Assembly (NCBI RefSeq): GCF_002215215.1
Contig: NZ_CP018632.1
Span: 2,786,501 to 2,850,500, forward strand
Length of the DNA: 64,000 bases
From: Granulosicoccus antarcticus IMCC3135
GTDB lineage: Bacteria; Pseudomonadota; Gammaproteobacteria; Granulosicoccales; Granulosicoccaceae
Reading direction: 5' to 3'
Shown in pieces: positions 55,061 through 64,000 of this stretch (its first letter is position 1; each line of letters starts with the position of its first letter). A model generated the notes under the pieces. The model had not been told where the DNA came from. It saw only the letters and a list, made by a program, of their open reading frames with translations, and ran no database searches. The translations under genes were made by a program, and so were the position numbers.

Positions 55061-56481
55061 TACAGACATCGGAAAAATTTCGCGAACATGTCGCCCATGC
55101 TCTGACGGACGCGGACCTCAAGATTGCCTTGACCCGGACCACGGGTCTCTTGCAATCACGTCGCAGGCAGGTCATAGACGAATACCCGGAATACGCCCAA
55201 GCCCGTATAAGGGCGCAGGCGATCAAGGATCACACGCTGAAGCATCTGGGGCACTACCTCGAGATGTTCGAGGCGAATGCGACTGCGAACGGGGCGAAGG
55301 TGCACTGGGCAGCAACGCCGGGTGAGGCGCGCAGGATTGTGTCGGATATTTGTGTCAAGGCGGGTGCCAAGACCGCGACCCGCGTCAAATCGATGCTGGG
55401 AGAGGAGATTGGTATTGCTGAGGCGCTTGCTGATGCGGGTGTCGAACGTATCGAAACCGATCTGGCAGAGCATATTATTCAGCTGGCAGGAGAGGCGCCC
55501 AGTCACATCGTGATGCCGGCCATGCACAAGACCCGCGAGCAGGTCGCCAGCCTCTTTGATGAGAAACACGGTGTTGCGCCGGACAGTCATGATGTGACCG
55601 ATCTGGTGGCCTCGGCGCGGCGTGAGCTGCGCAAGAAATTTCTGAGCGCAGATGTCGGCATATCGGGTGCCAATTTTCTGATTGCCGATACCGGGGCGAT
55701 TGTTACCGTCACCAACGAAGGTAATTCCGAGCTCACTTGCACGCCACCGAAAACGCATATCGTCACCGTCGGTATCGAAAAGATTGTGCCGGGCATGGAT
55801 CACGCCACTGTCTTGCTCCGCTTGTTGGCTCGTGCGGCCATCGGTGCGGAAATCACGCAATACACCACGTTCTATAACGGACCCAAGCGCGAAGACGACG
55901 CTGATGGCCCCACGGATTACCATATCGTTCTGGTCGACAATCACCGATCCGAAATGCTGGGGACAGACTTGCAACCCATGTTGCGCTGTATCCGTTGTGG
56001 AGCTTGTATGAACCACTGTCCGGTGTATGCCGCTGTTGGTGGGCATGCATACGGTGCGGTCTATCCGGGGCCAATGGGCTCGGTGCTGACGCCGGCCATG
56101 TCCTCTCTGGAAGCGGCAAAGGACTTGCCCAATGCCTGTACTTTGAATGGGCGTTGCAAGGAGGTCTGTCCCGTCAACATACCGCTTCCCGATATGTTGC
56201 GCACCTTTCGTGCACGTCAGTGGGAGGCAGGATTGACTCCGCCGCTTGCCCAATGGGCACTGAAGGGCTGGGGGTTTGTTGCCCGCCGGCCCAGGATCTA
56301 CCGCCTGGCTTCTGGCTTGAGTGTTTATGGCCTGCGCCTGTGGGCGTTTGGCAAGGGCCGAATCCGCAAGATGCCATTGGCGTCAAGCTGGTTGAAATAT
56401 CGCGATCTTCCCCGCCCGGAGAAGGGTAGTTTCATGCAGCAGTACAATGCGTCAGAGCATGCCAAGAGGAGCCGCAAATGA
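55057..56481 (+). CDS. lutB: L-lactate dehydrogenase complex protein LutB
   Basis: This 474-residue Fe-S protein has an N-terminal LUD domain (about 60-290, with ISGANFLIADTGAIVTVTNE) and two ferredoxin-type motifs. The first, CIRCGACMNHCPVY, is a complete CxxCxxCxxxCP. The second, CTLNGRCKEVCP, has Asn at the second Cys position, although a Cys lies three residues earlier. It feeds electrons to the respiratory chain with LutA and LutC. It overlaps both neighbours by four bases, which indicates a coupled operon. Confidence 0.93.
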   Translation: MIQTSEKFREHVAHALTDADLKIALTRTTGLLQSRRRQVIDEYPEYAQARIRAQAIKDHTLKHLGHYLEMFEANATANGAKVHWAATPGEARRIVSDICVKAGAKTATRVKSMLGEEIGIAEALADAGVERIETDLAEHIIQLAGEAPSHIVMPAMHKTREQVASLFDEKHGVAPDSHDVTDLVASARRELRKKFLSADVGISGANFLIADTGAIVTVTNEGNSELTCTPPKTHIVTVGIEKIVPGMDHATVLLRLLARAAIGAEITQYTTFYNGPKREDDADGPTDYHIVLVDNHRSEMLGTDLQPMLRCIRCGACMNHCPVYAAVGGHAYGAVYPGPMGSVLTPAMSSLEAAKDLPNACTLNGRCKEVCPVNIPLPDMLRTFRARQWEAGLTPPLAQWALKGWGFVARRPRIYRLASGLSVYGLRLWAFGKGRIRKMPLASSWLKYRDLPRPEKGSFMQQYNASEHAKRSRK

Positions 56482-57131
56482 GTGATCGATCCGCCATTCT
56501 GGGCGCTATCCGCGCAGCCACCAGAGCCTGCGAAGTCCCGGCATCCCAGATTGCCTCAGAGGCTGCCACGCTGGTTGCCGAAGCGACGGTTGTGCAACCC
56601 AAATTTGGTGGCGTATCGCTGGTTGAGCGCTTTGTCAGCAAAGCGAGCTCCGAGCGCGTAACCGCCACCGTTTCCCGCGTCGACACGATGGCAGAGGTGC
56701 CGGCCAGCGTGGCGGACTACCTCAACCAGCGAGATCAACGGATGCAGCTTGCGGTGCAACCAACCGTGAAGCTTGAACAGCTGGACTGGGCAGGTTTTGA
56801 GCGGCTGGACGATCTGGCAGATGATGGGGGTGTTGCGGTGACTCTTGCCGAGTATGGAATTGCCGAAACCGGATCGGTCGTTTTTCGATCAGCTGCAGAT
56901 GCCCCGGTGCTGTTGACCTTCCTGCCACTGATTCATATTGTCGTGCTTCAAGCCAGCACGATACTGGCGTATCCCGAAGACCTCTGGTCACATCTTGGTG
57001 GTGCGGATGCGCCGCAGTCGCGTGCCCTGACTCTGGTTACCGGCACCAGCGGTACGGCAGATATCGAAGCCATCAATGTTCGTGGTGCACATGGACCCAG
57101 GAGTATGCATATCGTTCTGGTTACTGAATGA
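56478..57131 (+). CDS. lutC: L-lactate dehydrogenase complex protein LutC
   Basis: LutC is the small LUD-domain subunit of the L-lactate oxidation complex. The 217-residue protein has ALAEYGIAETGSVVF-type sequence (VTLAEYGIAETGSV) and the GTSGTADIEAINVRGAHGP block at the C-terminus, typical of the family. It ends the four-gene dld-lutABC run. No terminator hairpin was found in the following 130 bases. Confidence 0.92.
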   Translation: MSDRSAILGAIRAATRACEVPASQIASEAATLVAEATVVQPKFGGVSLVERFVSKASSERVTATVSRVDTMAEVPASVADYLNQRDQRMQLAVQPTVKLEQLDWAGFERLDDLADDGGVAVTLAEYGIAETGSVVFRSAADAPVLLTFLPLIHIVVLQASTILAYPEDLWSHLGGADAPQSRALTLVTGTSGTADIEAINVRGAHGPRSMHIVLVTE

Positions 57132-57263
57132 GTTGAATAAGGTCGCAGTTTCGCTCAGTAGTCGATCACAGTTTGTCCGCACTGATTTGATTTGAAGTAG
57201 CCCGTGCACGCTATGTCGTTGGACTGATTCGATCACTCCACGATAATCACAGGCATCATCGAT

Positions 57264-58616
57264 ATGAAAAAGCTGCTACTCGCCATTCCTCTGGTCGCAG
57301 GTGCGTCCTGGGCAGGAGCTTCAATCTATTCGGGAACACAGACTCAGAGCGCTTACGATCAACTGCTGGTACAGCTCAATGAGATGAAGCCGCTCACATT
57401 GGTGAATGAAAGTTATTCTGCCGGTTTTTTGAATAGCACCGCAGTCACAAAAGTCATGGATTCGGCGGCCCCTGATGCGAAGGTGCTTTTTCGCCTGCAA
57501 CACGATATTGACCATGCACCGGTTGCCGTTGTGGATAGCAGTGTGCAGGTGGCAGAGGCGAGAATAAAAACGACGCTGCTCCAGGATGATTCCCTGTCTG
57601 AATCTGCTATTGAATTCATGCAAGGTTTTGTCGAGTCTGAACCGTTTGAAATCAACACACAGGTCGGTTATAACGGCGATACCCGCAACCATTTACTTGT
57701 GAGTGCTTACCATCATCAGGAGGATGACATAGAGGTGCGTTTTGGTGGACTTTACTATAACGCAGATGTGGTGGGCGACGCCGTCAAGGGCAGGGGGGAG
57801 CTCGGTGAAATAACAGTCGATGGTCAAGGCAATTTGCTGACTGTGTCGTCTGGGGTCATCACCACGGATCTGACGCGAATCAGTCAAGCGGTATATGCCG
57901 GATTATATGGTGTTGAATTCGACAAGCTGACAGTGTCATCAGATGAGGGAGCAACGTTCGACTTTGCGCTGGAATCCCTTGGCGTTAACTCAGACACCAC
58001 GGTGGCAGATGATCAGCTGAGCACACGCGCCAATATTCATGTTGGCAAAATCGATAGCCAATTGCCTTTGGACAGCGCATCGTTGGAAGTGGGTATGTCC
58101 AATTTGTCCATTTCGGGTATCAAGCAGTATGTGGAGGCGGTCAGTCAGATGCCCATGTCCGATACCATGTTGTCTTCAGACCCAGAGATGATCATGGAAG
58201 TCATGTCTACCTTCTTGCCCGCAATCGGTCCGGGTTCAGCGCTGGACTACAAGTTCAAATTCAGCAATGCGGGTGGCGATGCAAGTCTTGATTACGGCAT
58301 CAGCGTTATTGAGGATTCCTCGCCCTATTATCCCGTTGGCGGTCTTGCCAGCATCTCAACAGTTCGTGATCTGTTGAACATCACCCAGTTTGAGGCACAT
58401 CTGAAAGCTGATGCCGATGCGATTGATCAGACCCCACTGGCCATGTTCATGATGGCTCCACAAGCACAGCAAGTGATCGTTGCGGATGGTTCAAGCTACA
58501 CAGCTGATATCACCTTGAAGGAGCTGATCGTCTATATCAATGGCAACCCATTGTCATTGGAATTGATGATGGGAGAGATACTGGATACTCCAATAGCGCA
58601 AATCACCGAAATCTAG
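57264..58616 (+). CDS. ydgA: YdgA-family (DUF945) exported protein
   Basis: The 450-residue protein begins with an N-terminal hydrophobic anchor (KKLLLAIPLVAGASWAGASI) and belongs to the YdgA/DUF945 family of envelope proteins of unknown biochemical function. The rest is a mixture of beta-rich and polar sequence with repeated acidic Asp/Glu patches, and the C-terminal part contains YTADITLKELIVYINGNPL. The family is 450-500 residues, so this is full length. No neighbour suggests a function. Confidence 0.85.
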   Translation: MKKLLLAIPLVAGASWAGASIYSGTQTQSAYDQLLVQLNEMKPLTLVNESYSAGFLNSTAVTKVMDSAAPDAKVLFRLQHDIDHAPVAVVDSSVQVAEARIKTTLLQDDSLSESAIEFMQGFVESEPFEINTQVGYNGDTRNHLLVSAYHHQEDDIEVRFGGLYYNADVVGDAVKGRGELGEITVDGQGNLLTVSSGVITTDLTRISQAVYAGLYGVEFDKLTVSSDEGATFDFALESLGVNSDTTVADDQLSTRANIHVGKIDSQLPLDSASLEVGMSNLSISGIKQYVEAVSQMPMSDTMLSSDPEMIMEVMSTFLPAIGPGSALDYKFKFSNAGGDASLDYGISVIEDSSPYYPVGGLASISTVRDLLNITQFEAHLKADADAIDQTPLAMFMMAPQAQQVIVADGSSYTADITLKELIVYINGNPLSLELMMGEILDTPIAQITEI

Positions 58617-58626
58617 TTTGTCTATC

Positions 58627-58656
58627 ACTCGAGCGGTGTCAAGGCACCGCTTGAGT
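58627..58656 (+). terminator. Hairpin after the YdgA-like gene
   Basis: ACTCGAGCGGTG (58627-58638) and CACCGCTTGAGT (58645-58656) form a 12-bp stem with one mismatch (G-U in RNA) and a 6-base loop directly after the stop. No strong T-tract follows. Confidence 0.6.
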
Positions 58657-59409
58657 CCGTCATCCTTTACGGGGCAGGGGCCGTTGAAGCCTGGTGTTGG
58701 TGGTGGGAATCTGTCACTTGCCAGTCATCATGGCGACGGGATTTTTGACATGCAGCGCCATAAAATTGACGGAATAACAAGGCAGGCCGTGCTGCTCGTC
58801 TTGCTTACAGCGTAAATCGGCTGCTTTCTGGTTGTGTGCATGAGTCTAAAGTCATGTGCCCTGTATAGGTGCAGTCAGGCCTCCAGAGTGTCAGTCAGGG
58901 GAACGCTGGCGTTGCTGGGTTTGCTACTGAGTTTTGTTCAATCTGCTCGTCAGTGAGGTAAGCCCTGTAGGTGTTCTACCCGTTCTATTGCCTTGTATTC
59001 AAGGGTTTTTCAGCATAATTGATCGTTCGTCCGGTGTTCTGGCGCGACCTGCGTGGAGCATGAATTACCTCGAATACATCCAGCCTGGCGTCGCTGCCAT
59101 GCAGGCCGTTGCTGGCTGCTACCTTGTTGTCCGGTTTCCTGCGCTGGCTAACAGATGCAAGAGCCAAGTGGCATAAAGTGTGACAGTAAAGCCCCGTGGG
59201 CTATACAATGGGACTATTGCCGGCCTGTGTTCCATTCAGCCGGCAGCGCTTGTGGAGCTGTTTTTCGACAACTGGACTCCGTCAACTTCCTGAGCGCACA
59301 CGCTCCGACTGCTTTGCCAGAAGTTAGCCTTTGCAGTCTCCTTTGCTCAACAACGTCAGTGCCACCCTTAAGGTAGCGCTATGTTGTTTATTTGTGAAAC
59401 CAAGAATAC
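58657..59409. other. Long region without a gene upstream of rhlE
   Basis: About 750 bases have no credible coding frame (frames up to 80 codons show no family resemblance), tRNA or insertion-sequence feature. The last 230 bases hold a promoter and a stem (listed next) and probably form a long leader of rhlE. The first 500 or so bases look featureless, perhaps a decayed gene. Confidence 0.45.
59180..59245 (+). promoter_or_regulatory. Candidate promoter and leader stem of rhlE
   Basis: GTGACA (59180-59185) is followed by 16 bases and TATACA (59202-59207), a plausible sigma-70 promoter. Transcription from there leaves a leader of about 195 bases. TGCCGGC (59218-59224) pairs perfectly with GCCGGCA (59239-59245) near its start. 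Long structured leaders are known for cold-shock and DEAD-box genes in other bacteria. Confidence 0.45.
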
Positions 59410-60786
59410 ATGTCATTTGAAGAACTGGGCCTCTCATCCGAGGTCCTTCGAGCCGTAGTAGAAGAAGGGTACGAAACACCGACACCCATCCAGCAGAAAG
59501 CCATTCCATTGGTACTGGCTGGTAAAGACGTCATGGCCAGTGCCCAGACGGGTACAGGCAAGACCGCAGGCTTTACCCTGCCTTTGTTGCAACGTCTGTC
59601 GCAGACTCCGATCGATACCAGTACCAAAGGTCGCAAGGGCATGCCGCCTGTTCGTGCTCTGGTGTTGACTCCCACCCGTGAATTGGCCGCCCAGATCGCT
59701 GAAAGCGTTGCTAATTACGGCAAATATCTGAACTTCCGATCCGCCGTTATTTTCGGTGGTGTGAGCATCAACCCGCAGATTAGTCAGCTGCGAAAAGGTG
59801 TGGACATCCTGATTGCCACGCCGGGCCGCCTGCTCGACCATGCCAACCAGGGAACAGTCGACCTTTCCCGCGTGGAAATACTGGTGCTTGATGAAGCCGA
59901 TCGCATGCTCGACATGGGTTTCATTCATGATGTCAAGCGCGTATTGGCCCTGTTGCCAGAGACCGAATATCGACAGAATCTGTTGTTCTCCGCCACATTC
60001 TCGAAAGAGATCAAGCAATTGGCGACGCGCATGCTCAACGATCCTCAGCTGGTCGAAGTGGCGCCGCAGAATGCAACGGCTGATCGCATCGAACAACAAG
60101 TTCATATGGTGGACAAGGTTCGCAAGCGCGAGCTGCTTTCCAAGCTGATTCATGATGAGCAGTGGCAGCAGGTACTCGTGTTTACACGAACCAAGCACGG
60201 CGCTAACCGCCTGGCAGAACAACTGGAACGCGACGGACTGTCTGCTGCGGCAATCCATGGCAACAAGAGCCAGGGTGCCCGAACTCGTGCACTGGCAGGT
60301 TTCAAAGCCGGCGAAGTGCGTGTGCTGGTAGCAACCGATATAGCGGCTCGTGGTCTGGATATCGACATGCTGCCTAACGTCGTCAACTTCGAACTACCCA
60401 ATGTTCCAGAAGACTATGTACACCGCATCGGACGTACGGCACGTGCCGGGATGTCAGGTAAGGCGGTATCGCTGGTCTGTATTGATGAAGTCAAGTTGTT
60501 GAAAGACATCGAACGATTGATAAACCGCGAATTGCCGCGCGTTGCTCTGGAAGGTTTTGAACCTGATCCAACCATCAAGGCAGAACCGATCAGACAGGGG
60601 CGTCAGCAAGGACCTCGTCAGGGCGGCGGTCGTGGTGCTGGTGGCGGCGGTGGCGGTCCACAGGGTCGATCTCAGGGTCGTTCTGGAAATCGTTCTTCCG
60701 CTGGAGGCAATAACGCAGCCAACGGTCAGGCAGCATCTCGCAATCGCCGGTCACGCTCGCGCGCGCCCAGTGGCAGGACTGCATGA
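59410..60786 (+). CDS. rhlE: DEAD-box ATP-dependent RNA helicase (RhlE-like)
   Basis: The 458-residue helicase unwinds RNA duplexes in ribosome assembly and mRNA turnover. The motifs are all visible: Q motif [30 protein letters not shown] (I), PTRELAAQI (Ia), TPGRLLDH (Ib), [11 protein letters not shown] (II), FSATF (III), [14 protein letters not shown] (V) and [10 protein letters not shown] (VI). The C-terminal tail of about 65 residues is Gly/Arg/Gln-rich and RNA-binding. It overlaps the next gene by four bases. A long leader precedes it. Confidence 0.95.
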   Translation: MSFEELGLSSEVLRAVVEEGYETPTPIQQKAIPLVLAGKDVMASAQTGTGKTAGFTLPLLQRLSQTPIDTSTKGRKGMPPVRALVLTPTRELAAQIAESVANYGKYLNFRSAVIFGGVSINPQISQLRKGVDILIATPGRLLDHANQGTVDLSRVEILVLDEADRMLDMGFIHDVKRVLALLPETEYRQNLLFSATFSKEIKQLATRMLNDPQLVEVAPQNATADRIEQQVHMVDKVRKRELLSKLIHDEQWQQVLVFTRTKHGANRLAEQLERDGLSAAAIHGNKSQGARTRALAGFKAGEVRVLVATDIAARGLDIDMLPNVVNFELPNVPEDYVHRIGRTARAGMSGKAVSLVCIDEVKLLKDIERLINRELPRVALEGFEPDPTIKAEPIRQGRQQGPRQGGGRGAGGGGGGPQGRSQGRSGNRSSAGGNNAANGQAASRNRRSRSRAPSGRTA

Positions 60787-61121
60787 GCGAACTGCCTCCC
60801 TGTCCTCAATGCCAGTCGGCATTTACCTACCCGGACGGTGCCATGCTCGTGTGCCCGGAGTGCGCACACGAGTGGTCTGCTGAAGGTGGTCGGACCGATG
60901 CCGATGAATCAGTTATTTCTGATGCCAATGGCAACGTGTTGTCAGATGGTGATACGGTGACGGTCATCAAGGACCTTAAGGTCAAGGGATCTTCATCGGT
61001 TGTCAAGGTGGGGACCAAGGTCAAGAACATTCGCCTGGTTGAAGGTGACCATGACATCGATTGCAAAATCGATGGCATTGGTGCCATGAAACTGAAATCT
61101 CAATTTGTCAAGAAAGTCTAG
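60783..61121 (+). CDS. yjdM: Zinc-ribbon protein YjdM (PhnA family)
   Basis: The 112-residue protein has an N-terminal zinc ribbon ([20 protein letters not shown], closing CAHEW) and a C-terminal PhnA-type barrel ([35 protein letters not shown]). Despite its historical link to phosphonates, the family role is unclear. It overlaps rhlE by four bases and precedes the RIO kinase by two bases, so the three form an operon. Confidence 0.93.
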   Translation: MSELPPCPQCQSAFTYPDGAMLVCPECAHEWSAEGGRTDADESVISDANGNVLSDGDTVTVIKDLKVKGSSSVVKVGTKVKNIRLVEGDHDIDCKIDGIGAMKLKSQFVKKV

Positions 61122-61123
61122 TC

Positions 61124-61969
61124 GTGAAAACGCCCAAACGCATATTGCCACTGATTGAAGACGGCCTGGTCGATGAAGTGCTTCGACCTCTGATGAGTGG
61201 CAAGGAGGCCACTGTTTATCTGGTGCGCTGTGGCGACGAAATTCGTTGCGCCAAAGTCTACAAGGATGTTGCCACTCGCAGCTTCAAGCAGGCTGTGCAG
61301 TATCAGGAAGGGCGCAAGGTGCGTAATAGTCGTCGGCAACGGGCGATGGAAAAAGGCACACGTTTCGGACGCGAGCAGCAGGAAAAAGAGTGGCATAACG
61401 CCGAAGTGGATGCGCTCTACAAACTGCGGGATGCTGGCGTACGAGTACCAGAGCCTTTCGGTTGTTTTGACGGCGTACTGTTGATGGAGCTCATCACCGA
61501 TGGCGATGGTGAGGTAGCTCCGCGATTGAATGATGTTCAGATTCCGGTCGAGCGTGCCGCTCAGGATCATGCAACCATGATGCAGTATGTGCTGCGTATG
61601 TTGTGTGTCGGTCTGGTGCATGGCGATTTGTCTGAATTCAATGTGCTGATGACCGAAGATGGTCCTGTCATCATCGATCTGCCACAGGCGGTGGATGCTG
61701 CCGGCAATAATCACGCGCCCACTATGCTGGCTCGGGATGTGGCCAACATCACTCGCTACTACGCTCAGTATGTTCCTGAGCTTGCGCAAACCCGCTATGC
61801 GGAAGAGCTCTGGGCCTTGCATGAGGCTGGCGCTCTGCATCCGGATATGCAGCTGACCGGCAAATTCATCGTGGAAGAACACGATATCGATGTGGGTTCG
61901 GTGCTACAGCAAATTGACGAAGCCTATCGCGAAGAGATGGAACGTCGTGAGCGCATGGCCGAAGACTGA
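61124..61969 (+). CDS. RIO1-like serine protein kinase (PA4780 family)
   Basis: The 281-residue kinase is from a bacterial RIO branch. It shows GKEATVYLVRCGDEIRCAKVY (ATP-binding Lys), the catalytic loop VHGDLSEFNVLM and metal-binding VIIDLPQAVD. The GTG start at 61124 is two bases after the yjdM stop; the longer frame from 61061 has no support. Its position with an RNA helicase suggests a ribosome- or RNA-related role, but bacterial RIO substrates are poorly known. Confidence 0.9.
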   Translation: MKTPKRILPLIEDGLVDEVLRPLMSGKEATVYLVRCGDEIRCAKVYKDVATRSFKQAVQYQEGRKVRNSRRQRAMEKGTRFGREQQEKEWHNAEVDALYKLRDAGVRVPEPFGCFDGVLLMELITDGDGEVAPRLNDVQIPVERAAQDHATMMQYVLRMLCVGLVHGDLSEFNVLMTEDGPVIIDLPQAVDAAGNNHAPTMLARDVANITRYYAQYVPELAQTRYAEELWALHEAGALHPDMQLTGKFIVEEHDIDVGSVLQQIDEAYREEMERRERMAED

Positions 61970-62042
61970 GGGCTCGCTGAACCCGCAATGATCAAGTGGA
62001 AGGGCTACGAGTGAGCCCTGACTCTGAGCTTTGAGGCCGGGT

Positions 62043-62798
62043 TTATCTGCTGACAAAGCGCACCTGTTCCGGCTGGAACCAGGTGCGTGAAAATTCTGCC
62101 GGCTGGCCATCCTGATCACGGGCGAGCCTTTCAATGAAGCCCCACGATACCGGGTTGTGTTCACGCCAGCTGTCGGGTGCCCAGTCAGGTAGTGGGGCGA
62201 CGCTGACCCGATCCTCTACACGAGTGATACGAAACTTCAGATCGTCACGGTAAAAGCGATACAGAGAGTCTGGCACGGTGTGGGCCTCGATCTGATCCGC
62301 ATACCGCCCATCTAACCAGATTTCCTCCAGTGCGGCCTCTGTTGTGTCCAGAATCCGGATGCGCCGGAAGCGGAATGCATGTGCCGTATCACCGATAGGC
62401 GGTAGCTGGGCAGGTTTTGCCAATCGCTCCACTGAGAGTAGCCGAGCGCTGGGTGCGGCAGGGCCGGTAGTCAGTTCAAGCCTGAACAAGGCATACACAT
62501 TGGCCTCATCCAGCGAGTTGTTCACATAGTTGCCGGAACCCTGGACGCGCGTCAGTAATCCGCGATTTTCCAGCTCTGCCAGCGCTTTACGCAAGGTGCC
62601 CACTGATATGTTCAATCGTTCCGCCATGGAGCGCTCAGGTGGCAGGCGCTCACCATCGGGCAGTATCCCGGTCTTTATTTCGCGTACCAGCATTTCGGTG
62701 ATCTGATCCGCCAGTGGAACGCGCCCCAGGGTCTCCGGATAGTTTTTTGACAAGGCGATTGATCCTCGGTGAACGCTAGCTTGAACTTTGTTTGACAT
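62043..62798 (-). CDS. GntR-family transcriptional regulator (HutC subfamily, UTRA domain)
   Basis: The 251-residue regulator has an N-terminal winged helix ([38 protein letters not shown]) and a C-terminal UTRA ligand-binding domain ([40 protein letters not shown]). The ATG at 62798 is preferred over that at 62819, which lies inside the operator-like repeats. It is divergent from a luciferase-like monooxygenase with a shared promoter region of about 50 bases, so it is probably its repressor. The inducer is unknown. Confidence 0.87.
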   Translation of the reverse strand: MSNKVQASVHRGSIALSKNYPETLGRVPLADQITEMLVREIKTGILPDGERLPPERSMAERLNISVGTLRKALAELENRGLLTRVQGSGNYVNNSLDEANVYALFRLELTTGPAAPSARLLSVERLAKPAQLPPIGDTAHAFRFRRIRILDTTEAALEEIWLDGRYADQIEAHTVPDSLYRFYRDDLKFRITRVEDRVSVAPLPDWAPDSWREHNPVSWGFIERLARDQDGQPAEFSRTWFQPEQVRFVSR

Positions 62799-62820
62799 AT
62801 TGATACACGATTGATACATT
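62792..62820 (+). promoter_or_regulatory. Promoter and overlapping TTGATACA direct repeats between regulator and monooxygenase
   Basis: TTGACA (62792-62797) followed by 17 bases and TACATT (62815-62820) is a good sigma-70 promoter for the plus-strand gene. TTGATACA occurs twice in the spacer and -10 region (62800-62807 and 62811-62818), 11 bases apart on one helical face. A protein bound there would block RNA polymerase and would cover the regulator's own start region. Confidence 0.65.
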
Positions 62821-62849
62821 CGCGCATAGTTCTCTACGCAGGATCTCCA

Positions 62850-64000
62850 ATGAGCGTCGTTCCGATCAAGTCAGAATCTCTGACTGCAGCAGAAGTATCC
62901 TGGTTTGCCCCCCTGTGCTCGGATGATTACCGCTACCTGGGTGTTCCTGAAGGGGAGTTGCGCAGTAGCTGGGAGAATACATCGCGTATCGTACGGCGCG
63001 CTGACGAGCTTGGGTTTCGTAACATCCTGTGTCCATCATCCTATCAGGTTGGACAGGACACCTTGAGTTTCGTTGCCGGCAACGCCCCGCTGACAGAGAC
63101 GATCAATATGCTGGCAGCCGTTCGCTGCGGTGAGATGCAACCGATCATGCTGGCACGCACCCTGGCGACGCTTGATCACATGTTGCAAGGGCGTCTGACA
63201 GTCAACATCATCTCTTCCGATTTTCCGGGGCAGAAGGAGGAGAGTAGTTATCGGTATCAGCGATCCAGAGAAGTGGTAGAGATCCTGAAGCAGGCCTGGA
63301 CCCAGGATGAAATCAATTACAAGGGAGAGGTCTACGACTTTTCCAATCTGACGACCGATCCGGTCAAGCCCTATCAGATCAATGGTGGGCCATTGTTGTA
63401 TTTTGGCGGCTATTCACCACCAGCACTGGATCTGTGTGGCGAGCACTGCGATGTGTACCTGATGTGGCCCGAGAAAAAAGAAGTGCTGGCCGAGCGTATG
63501 CAGGCCGTCAATGCCTGTGCTGAAAAGTACGGACGCGTGCTTGATTATGGCTTGCGTGTGCACATGATCGTACGTGAAACAGAAGAGGAGGCACGTGAGT
63601 TTGCACGCTCTCTGGTGTCGCAGCTGGATGACGAGCAGGGTCGAGCCATTCGCGAACGGGCGCTGGACTCAACGTCTCTGGGTGTTGCTCATCAGGCTAA
63701 AAACCGAGATAGTGCGGACGAGGAAGGTTATGTAGAGCCACGTCTCTGGACGGGTGTGGGGCGTGCTCGTTCAGGCTGCGGTGCTGCATTGGTCGGTAGT
63801 GCCGAGCAGATACTGGAAGCCATTGAGGAATACAAGGCCATGGGTATTCGTGCCTTCATTTTCTCCGGCTATCCGCATCTGGAAGAATGTGATTATTTTG
63901 GCAAGCTGGTATTGCCACATCTGGAGACCTGCTCATTGCCACAAGTGCATGGTCGAGTGCCAGACAGCACACCAGCCACACCGTTGGGTGTGGGAGAGCG
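62850..64000 (+). CDS. LLM-class flavin-dependent monooxygenase (SsuD-like), 3' end cut by window
   Basis: The plus-strand frame from the ATG at 62850 continues past the window with no stop in about 383 codons. It has the luciferase-like TIM-barrel: [49 protein letters not shown], and [19 protein letters not shown]. The family uses FMNH2 and oxygen; SsuD and relatives oxidise alkanesulfonates or other organosulfur and related compounds. An AGGA site precedes the start. The divergent GntR/UTRA regulator suggests substrate-inducible expression. The substrate is not predictable. Confidence 0.9.
   Translation, partial: MSVVPIKSESLTAAEVSWFAPLCSDDYRYLGVPEGELRSSWENTSRIVRRADELGFRNILCPSSYQVGQDTLSFVAGNAPLTETINMLAAVRCGEMQPIMLARTLATLDHMLQGRLTVNIISSDFPGQKEESSYRYQRSREVVEILKQAWTQDEINYKGEVYDFSNLTTDPVKPYQINGGPLLYFGGYSPPALDLCGEHCDVYLMWPEKKEVLAERMQAVNACAEKYGRVLDYGLRVHMIVRETEEEAREFARSLVSQLDDEQGRAIRERALDSTSLGVAHQAKNRDSADEEGYVEPRLWTGVGRARSGCGAALVGSAEQILEAIEEYKAMGIRAFIFSGYPHLEECDYFGKLVLPHLETCSLPQVHGRVPDSTPATPLGVGE

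Noticed and set aside
55156-56253. A 365-codon open frame on the minus strand inside lutB
   Set aside because: It lies antisense to a clearly conserved gene with Fe-S motifs, has a low-complexity composition, and no family resemblance.
58618-59376. Short plus-strand frames between the YdgA-like gene and rhlE
   Set aside because: No family resemblance, no ribosome-binding sites, and their composition looks non-coding.
1-64000. CRISPR arrays, prophage, insertion sequences, tRNA and rRNA
   Set aside because: No regular spaced repeats, integrase, transposase or terminal repeats were found, and no cloverleaf-like RNA was recognised by eye.

Overview
The window looks like an ordinary chromosomal segment of a free-living, respiring gammaproteobacterium with moderate GC. 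Proton-translocating transhydrogenase, NDH-2, TRAP-TAXI and molybdate/tungstate ABC transporters, MbfA, DgcN/DgcA and many two-component proteins suggest a marine heterotroph. The gene set reminds me of Granulosicoccus-like bacteria, but that placement is inference. I found no phage, insertion sequence, CRISPR array, rRNA or tRNA. Both ends cut a gene: an exopolysaccharide tyrosine autokinase on the left and a luciferase-like monooxygenase on the right. Layout: 1-7.4 kb holds the truncated Wzc-like kinase, a phospholipase-D-family enzyme, the D-glutamate catabolic pair dgcN-dgcA and a type II NADH dehydrogenase. 7.4-14.4 kb holds a small membrane protein, idi, hemC, a receiver-histidine kinase protein and pntAB. 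14.4-21.3 kb holds putA and a compact signalling group: an OmpR-type regulator, a tail-anchored protein with an orphan domain and a degenerate membrane histidine kinase, around a repeat-rich intergenic region. 21.3-28.6 kb is a metal block (mbfA, modABC, tupBC) with dgkA between the two transporters, followed by an aminotransferase and a queuosine-precursor transporter behind a structured leader. 28.6-31.6 kb is a minus-strand operon of a secreted molybdopterin-domain-like protein, a hybrid kinase and a LuxR-type regulator. 31.7-38.4 kb holds allA, a DUF374 acyltransferase, a cytochrome P450, a fatty acyl-AMP ligase fused to an acyl carrier protein, an alpha/beta hydrolase and a GlxA-type regulator. 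38.5-45.2 kb holds a dimethylglycine-dehydrogenase-like flavoenzyme, an aldo/keto reductase, a DUF4105 (Lnb-like) protein and two tandem DUF3015 proteins. 45.6-57.1 kb holds a DMT exporter, a ThDP enzyme, a TAXI-TRAP transporter, a FadR-type regulator and a complete lactate oxidation set (dld-lutABC). 57.2-64 kb holds a YdgA-like protein, an rhlE-yjdM-RIO kinase operon, and a GntR/UTRA regulator divergent from the flavin monooxygenase. Working together: the 48.5-57.1 kb genes can be read as uptake and oxidation of D- and L-lactate or a related 2-hydroxy acid into the quinone pool, under a FadR-type regulator with a strong candidate promoter upstream of dld. The metal block supplies Mo and W and exports iron. 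The P450 and FAAL-ACP genes could form an ACP-tethered fatty acid oxidation module. The best candidates for something undescribed are the signalling cluster at 18.2-21.3 kb, the cysteine-less molybdopterin-fold protein joined to a hybrid kinase at 28.6-31.6 kb, and the P450/FAAL-ACP pair.
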